From the NCBI GenBank assembly GCA_964617665.1, contig CAZUAH010000556.1:1-9104 (forward strand): a DNA stretch of 9,104 nt. Reading direction: 5' to 3'. Origin of the DNA: JADHUC01 sp964617665. Its GTDB lineage: Bacteria > Planctomycetota > Planctomycetia > Pirellulales > Pirellulaceae. Made by a program: the position numbers and the translations under genes. Below the pieces are notes generated by a model. It was not told the DNA's origin, did no database searches, and saw only the letters and a list, made by a program, of their open reading frames with translations. Of the stretch, positions 8,501 to 9,104 are shown piece after piece. Position 1 is the first letter of the stretch, and each line of letters opens with the position of its first letter.

Positions 8501-8896
8501 CGTTTCAACACCGGGCTGATGAACGCCCGCGGCGGCTTCATGCCTGAGGGCGGCGTGACACAAGTAACCGGCGGCGTGCCCCATCTCCTGTTGGAAGGAG
8601 CGAAACTGGCCGATACACGGTTCGACGACGGCTTCCGCGTGACGGCCGAGGTGGGATCATACCAGGCGAACGCGTGGGGACTGCACGACATGCACGGCAA
8701 CGCCGCCGAAGGGACGCTCGGCGAGCATCCCGAGTCCGGCGAAAAGTACGTTCGCGGGGGTTCCTTCTTCGAGCGCCCCACACGATGCCGAAGCAGCTTT
8801 CGTCTGCGCTATCCAAGCTGGCAACGCGTGTTCAACGTGGGATTCCGAATCGTCTGCGAGGAGACCTCGCCAGTCTCGAACAAACCACGTCAATGA
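5588..8896 (+). CDS. Exported HzsA-related dihaem beta-propeller protein fused to an FGE-sulfatase-type domain
   Basis: This 1102-residue protein starts with a signal peptide (hydrophobic core VLSAVLLFFFL, cut likely near residue 28), so it acts outside the cytoplasm. Residues about 30-125 are charged, helical and likely coiled. Residues about 165-460 are propeller-like, with TolB/PD40-type blades such as LYVMDADGSNVRQL and MTMNPDGTRQR and repeated tryptophans. Around residues 500-580 comes a segment typical of HzsA-related proteins (DVYAGPGLAGVPRGTVKQLR) leading to the first haem motif CVGCH (C577, C580, H581). The second motif CVSCH (C627, C630, H631) follows FEREVQPVLDRY and resembles planctomycete cytochrome c modules. 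Residues about 833-1092 form an FGE-sulfatase (SUMF1-like) domain: RIPAGRFVMGD, CEVTNAQF, LPTEEQWEYACRAG, WGLHDMHGN, VRGGSF, NVGFRIVCEE. Two features of active FGE are altered: E1062 stands where the first active-site Cys is expected (C1067 is kept), and the usual GNVWEW/GNVAEW motif reads GNAAEG (G1042). In anammox bacteria HzsA is the catalytic subunit of hydrazine synthase; no partner subunit is encoded here, so that reaction is not inferred. Function unknown; probably a periplasmic redox or binding protein. Confidence 0.88.
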   Translation: MDRALRRSATVLSAVLLFFFLAREGVAASPLVDRAKLRAAIEDLTKTFGDRYPQGAAYLDRLARIESEYRGRLPAARRELERLRQEALLANPLLKELPGLLLVKRRPKDLKVDKVFSSLDEQIGYSAGFGREIGMPSNHECNASLEPDGYENEICLLSPVSPKGELRPVYRPSGGGYVGDLELHFDANRILFTQSDLVNWKLWEMRVDGRDLRQVSQLPNDVDAMDGCYLPNGRIIFGATASYQSVPCWHGRQPVCNLYVMDADGSNVRQLCFDQDHNFHPAVLPSGQVLYQRWDYTGISHIYLRQLMTMNPDGTRQRAVYGSNSWFPNSLFFARSLPDADNRLLCILSGYHGAHRMGQLVVVDTSVGWQEESGIVQRISGRGFPVTPKVRDALVNNDWPKFLHPFPLSDKYFLVSACDTRNSTWKIYLADVFDNLVAVHESSGYALLEPTPLMPQPMPPVIPDQVDLSADDATVFVSDVYAGPGLAGVPRGTVKQLRVVAYHFGYRGLAGSDKIGYGGPWDAMRILGTTPVEEDGSASFRVPANTPVSLQTLDDEGKAVQLMRSWFTAMPGEQVSCVGCHERPADGGDVGLRVAAQRPPSRLNAWYGPPRGFDFEREVQPVLDRYCVSCHDGSQTEVADLRSEADGGTASAMAIGYVPRLPDEMRRATGGRLKYSPAYDVLVHYIRRVGIEDDVSLLAPGEYHADTSELVQMLQKGHHGVELDREAWDRIITWIDLNGPCHGTWGDVYPVPAGAHQRRMELRSLYGGPSYDPERIFEGTCTFATSTSPEPMPRSEPLRLEGWPQSGKQASAAQLALGDTHRVLKLADDVVLQLVRIPAGRFVMGDVDGESDEHPERIVDIQEAFWMGTCEVTNAQFRCFDPSHDSGYYVKRRDRADGKGLSLNNDLQPVVRVSWQQAMAFCEWLSQQTGTRITLPTEEQWEYACRAGRSTPLNYGSTDDDFAAWGNMADRRFNTGLMNARGGFMPEGGVTQVTGGVPHLLLEGAKLADTRFDDGFRVTAEVGSYQANAWGLHDMHGNAAEGTLGEHPESGEKYVRGGSFFERPTRCRSSFRLRYPSWQRVFNVGFRIVCEETSPVSNKPRQ

Positions 8897-8991
8897 ACGG
8901 TTCTAGGCCGCTAGAAGACAGAAACAAGACTTCAGAATAACGGCTAGCGCTTTGTCAGATCTAAGAATTAGGGTTGAGGGCGAGTGAAGAT

Positions 8992-9014
8992 GTAGGCCAG
9001 GACCCGTCCTGGCA
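8992..9014 (+). repeat. REP-like palindromic repeat, copy 1
   Basis: This 23-bp unit contains a perfect 8-bp inverted repeat, GCCAGGAC (8996-9003) and GTCCTGGC (9006-9013), with a 2-nt loop. It is the left member of an inverted pair with 9025-9047. Confidence 0.7.
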
Positions 9015-9024
9015 TGGTGAATTC

Positions 9025-9047
9025 TGCCAGGACACGTCCAGGCCAAC
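9025..9047 (-). repeat. REP-like palindromic repeat, copy 2, inverted
   Basis: Read on the minus strand, this 23-bp unit matches copy 1 at 19 of 23 positions. Its own palindrome has 7 of 8 arm pairs. Ten bases (9015-9024) separate the two copies. The pair can fold either as two small hairpins or as one long stem of 19 of 23 pairs. The arrangement is like the paired REP units of other bacteria; a genome-wide family is likely but cannot be shown from one window. Confidence 0.68.
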
Positions 9048-9104
9048 CCCAACATTAAAGCCAGAAAAAACTATATCCATCTGGTTTGGGTGCCCTGCGT
9101 TTTT

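Larger units (their letters stand above)
8897..9104. other. Non-coding region downstream of the HzsA-related gene
   Basis: These 208 bases hold no open frame I would call a gene. Apart from the inverted repeat pair at 8992-9047, the sequence is more AT-rich than the coding part. I see no GC-rich hairpin followed by a T run just after the stop codon, so the terminator of the HzsA-related gene is not identified. The window ends in TTTTT without a convincing stem before it. Confidence 0.55.

Noticed and set aside
5588..8896. Calling the plus-strand gene a true hydrazine synthase subunit (hzsA)
   Set aside because: No beta or gamma subunit or other anammox gene is nearby, and the C-terminal FGE-type domain is not part of hydrazine synthase alpha. 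HzsA-related is as far as the sequence supports.
8996..9013. Perfect 8-bp palindrome as an intrinsic terminator of the HzsA-related gene
   Set aside because: It lies about 100 bp after the stop codon, has only a 2-nt loop and is followed by TGGTGAATTC rather than a T run. The inverted second copy fits a REP-like repeat better.

Overview
This 9.1 kb window most likely comes from a bacterium of the PVC group, probably a planctomycete (inference). The strongest reason is the plus-strand gene at 5588-8896. It encodes an exported protein that combines an HzsA-related (hydrazine synthase alpha-like) beta-propeller region, two CXXCH haem-binding motifs and a C-terminal FGE-sulfatase-type domain, an architecture I associate with Planctomycetota, Lentisphaerota and Verrucomicrobiota. 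The other genes are exported or degraded carbohydrate-active proteins, which fits the same lifestyle.

Layout. Three genes run leftward on the minus strand. In transcription order they are: (1) 5403-4207, a secreted TIM-barrel putative glycoside hydrolase (GHL15-like), interrupted by an in-frame TAG at codon 75; (2) 4089-3469, a GH16-type beta-glycanase that has the full active-site motif but lacks the N-terminal part of the fold; (3) 3433 to beyond position 1, a large secreted GH129/GH101-like protein with a CBM9-like domain inserted near its N-terminus and a CARDB-like domain near the cut end. The gaps are 117 bp and 35 bp and all three are co-directional, so they look like one operon for breaking down a complex glycan. 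Two of its three members appear damaged, so the operon may be decaying, or these may be assembly errors. A 184-bp divergent intergenic region (5404-5587) separates this operon from the plus-strand HzsA-related gene.

After the HzsA-related gene, 8897-9104 is non-coding as far as I can see. It carries an inverted pair of 23-bp REP-like palindromic repeats (8992-9047). I found no tRNA, rRNA, CRISPR array, insertion sequence or phage gene.

How the genes may work together (inference): the minus-strand proteins would bind and cleave a polysaccharide or glycoprotein glycan outside the cytoplasm. The divergent HzsA-related protein would be a separate periplasmic haem protein of unknown activity. The window contains no sulfatase and no other hydrazine-synthase subunit, so neither sulfatase maturation nor anammox metabolism is supported. 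All family assignments come from reading the protein sequence by eye; no database search was run.
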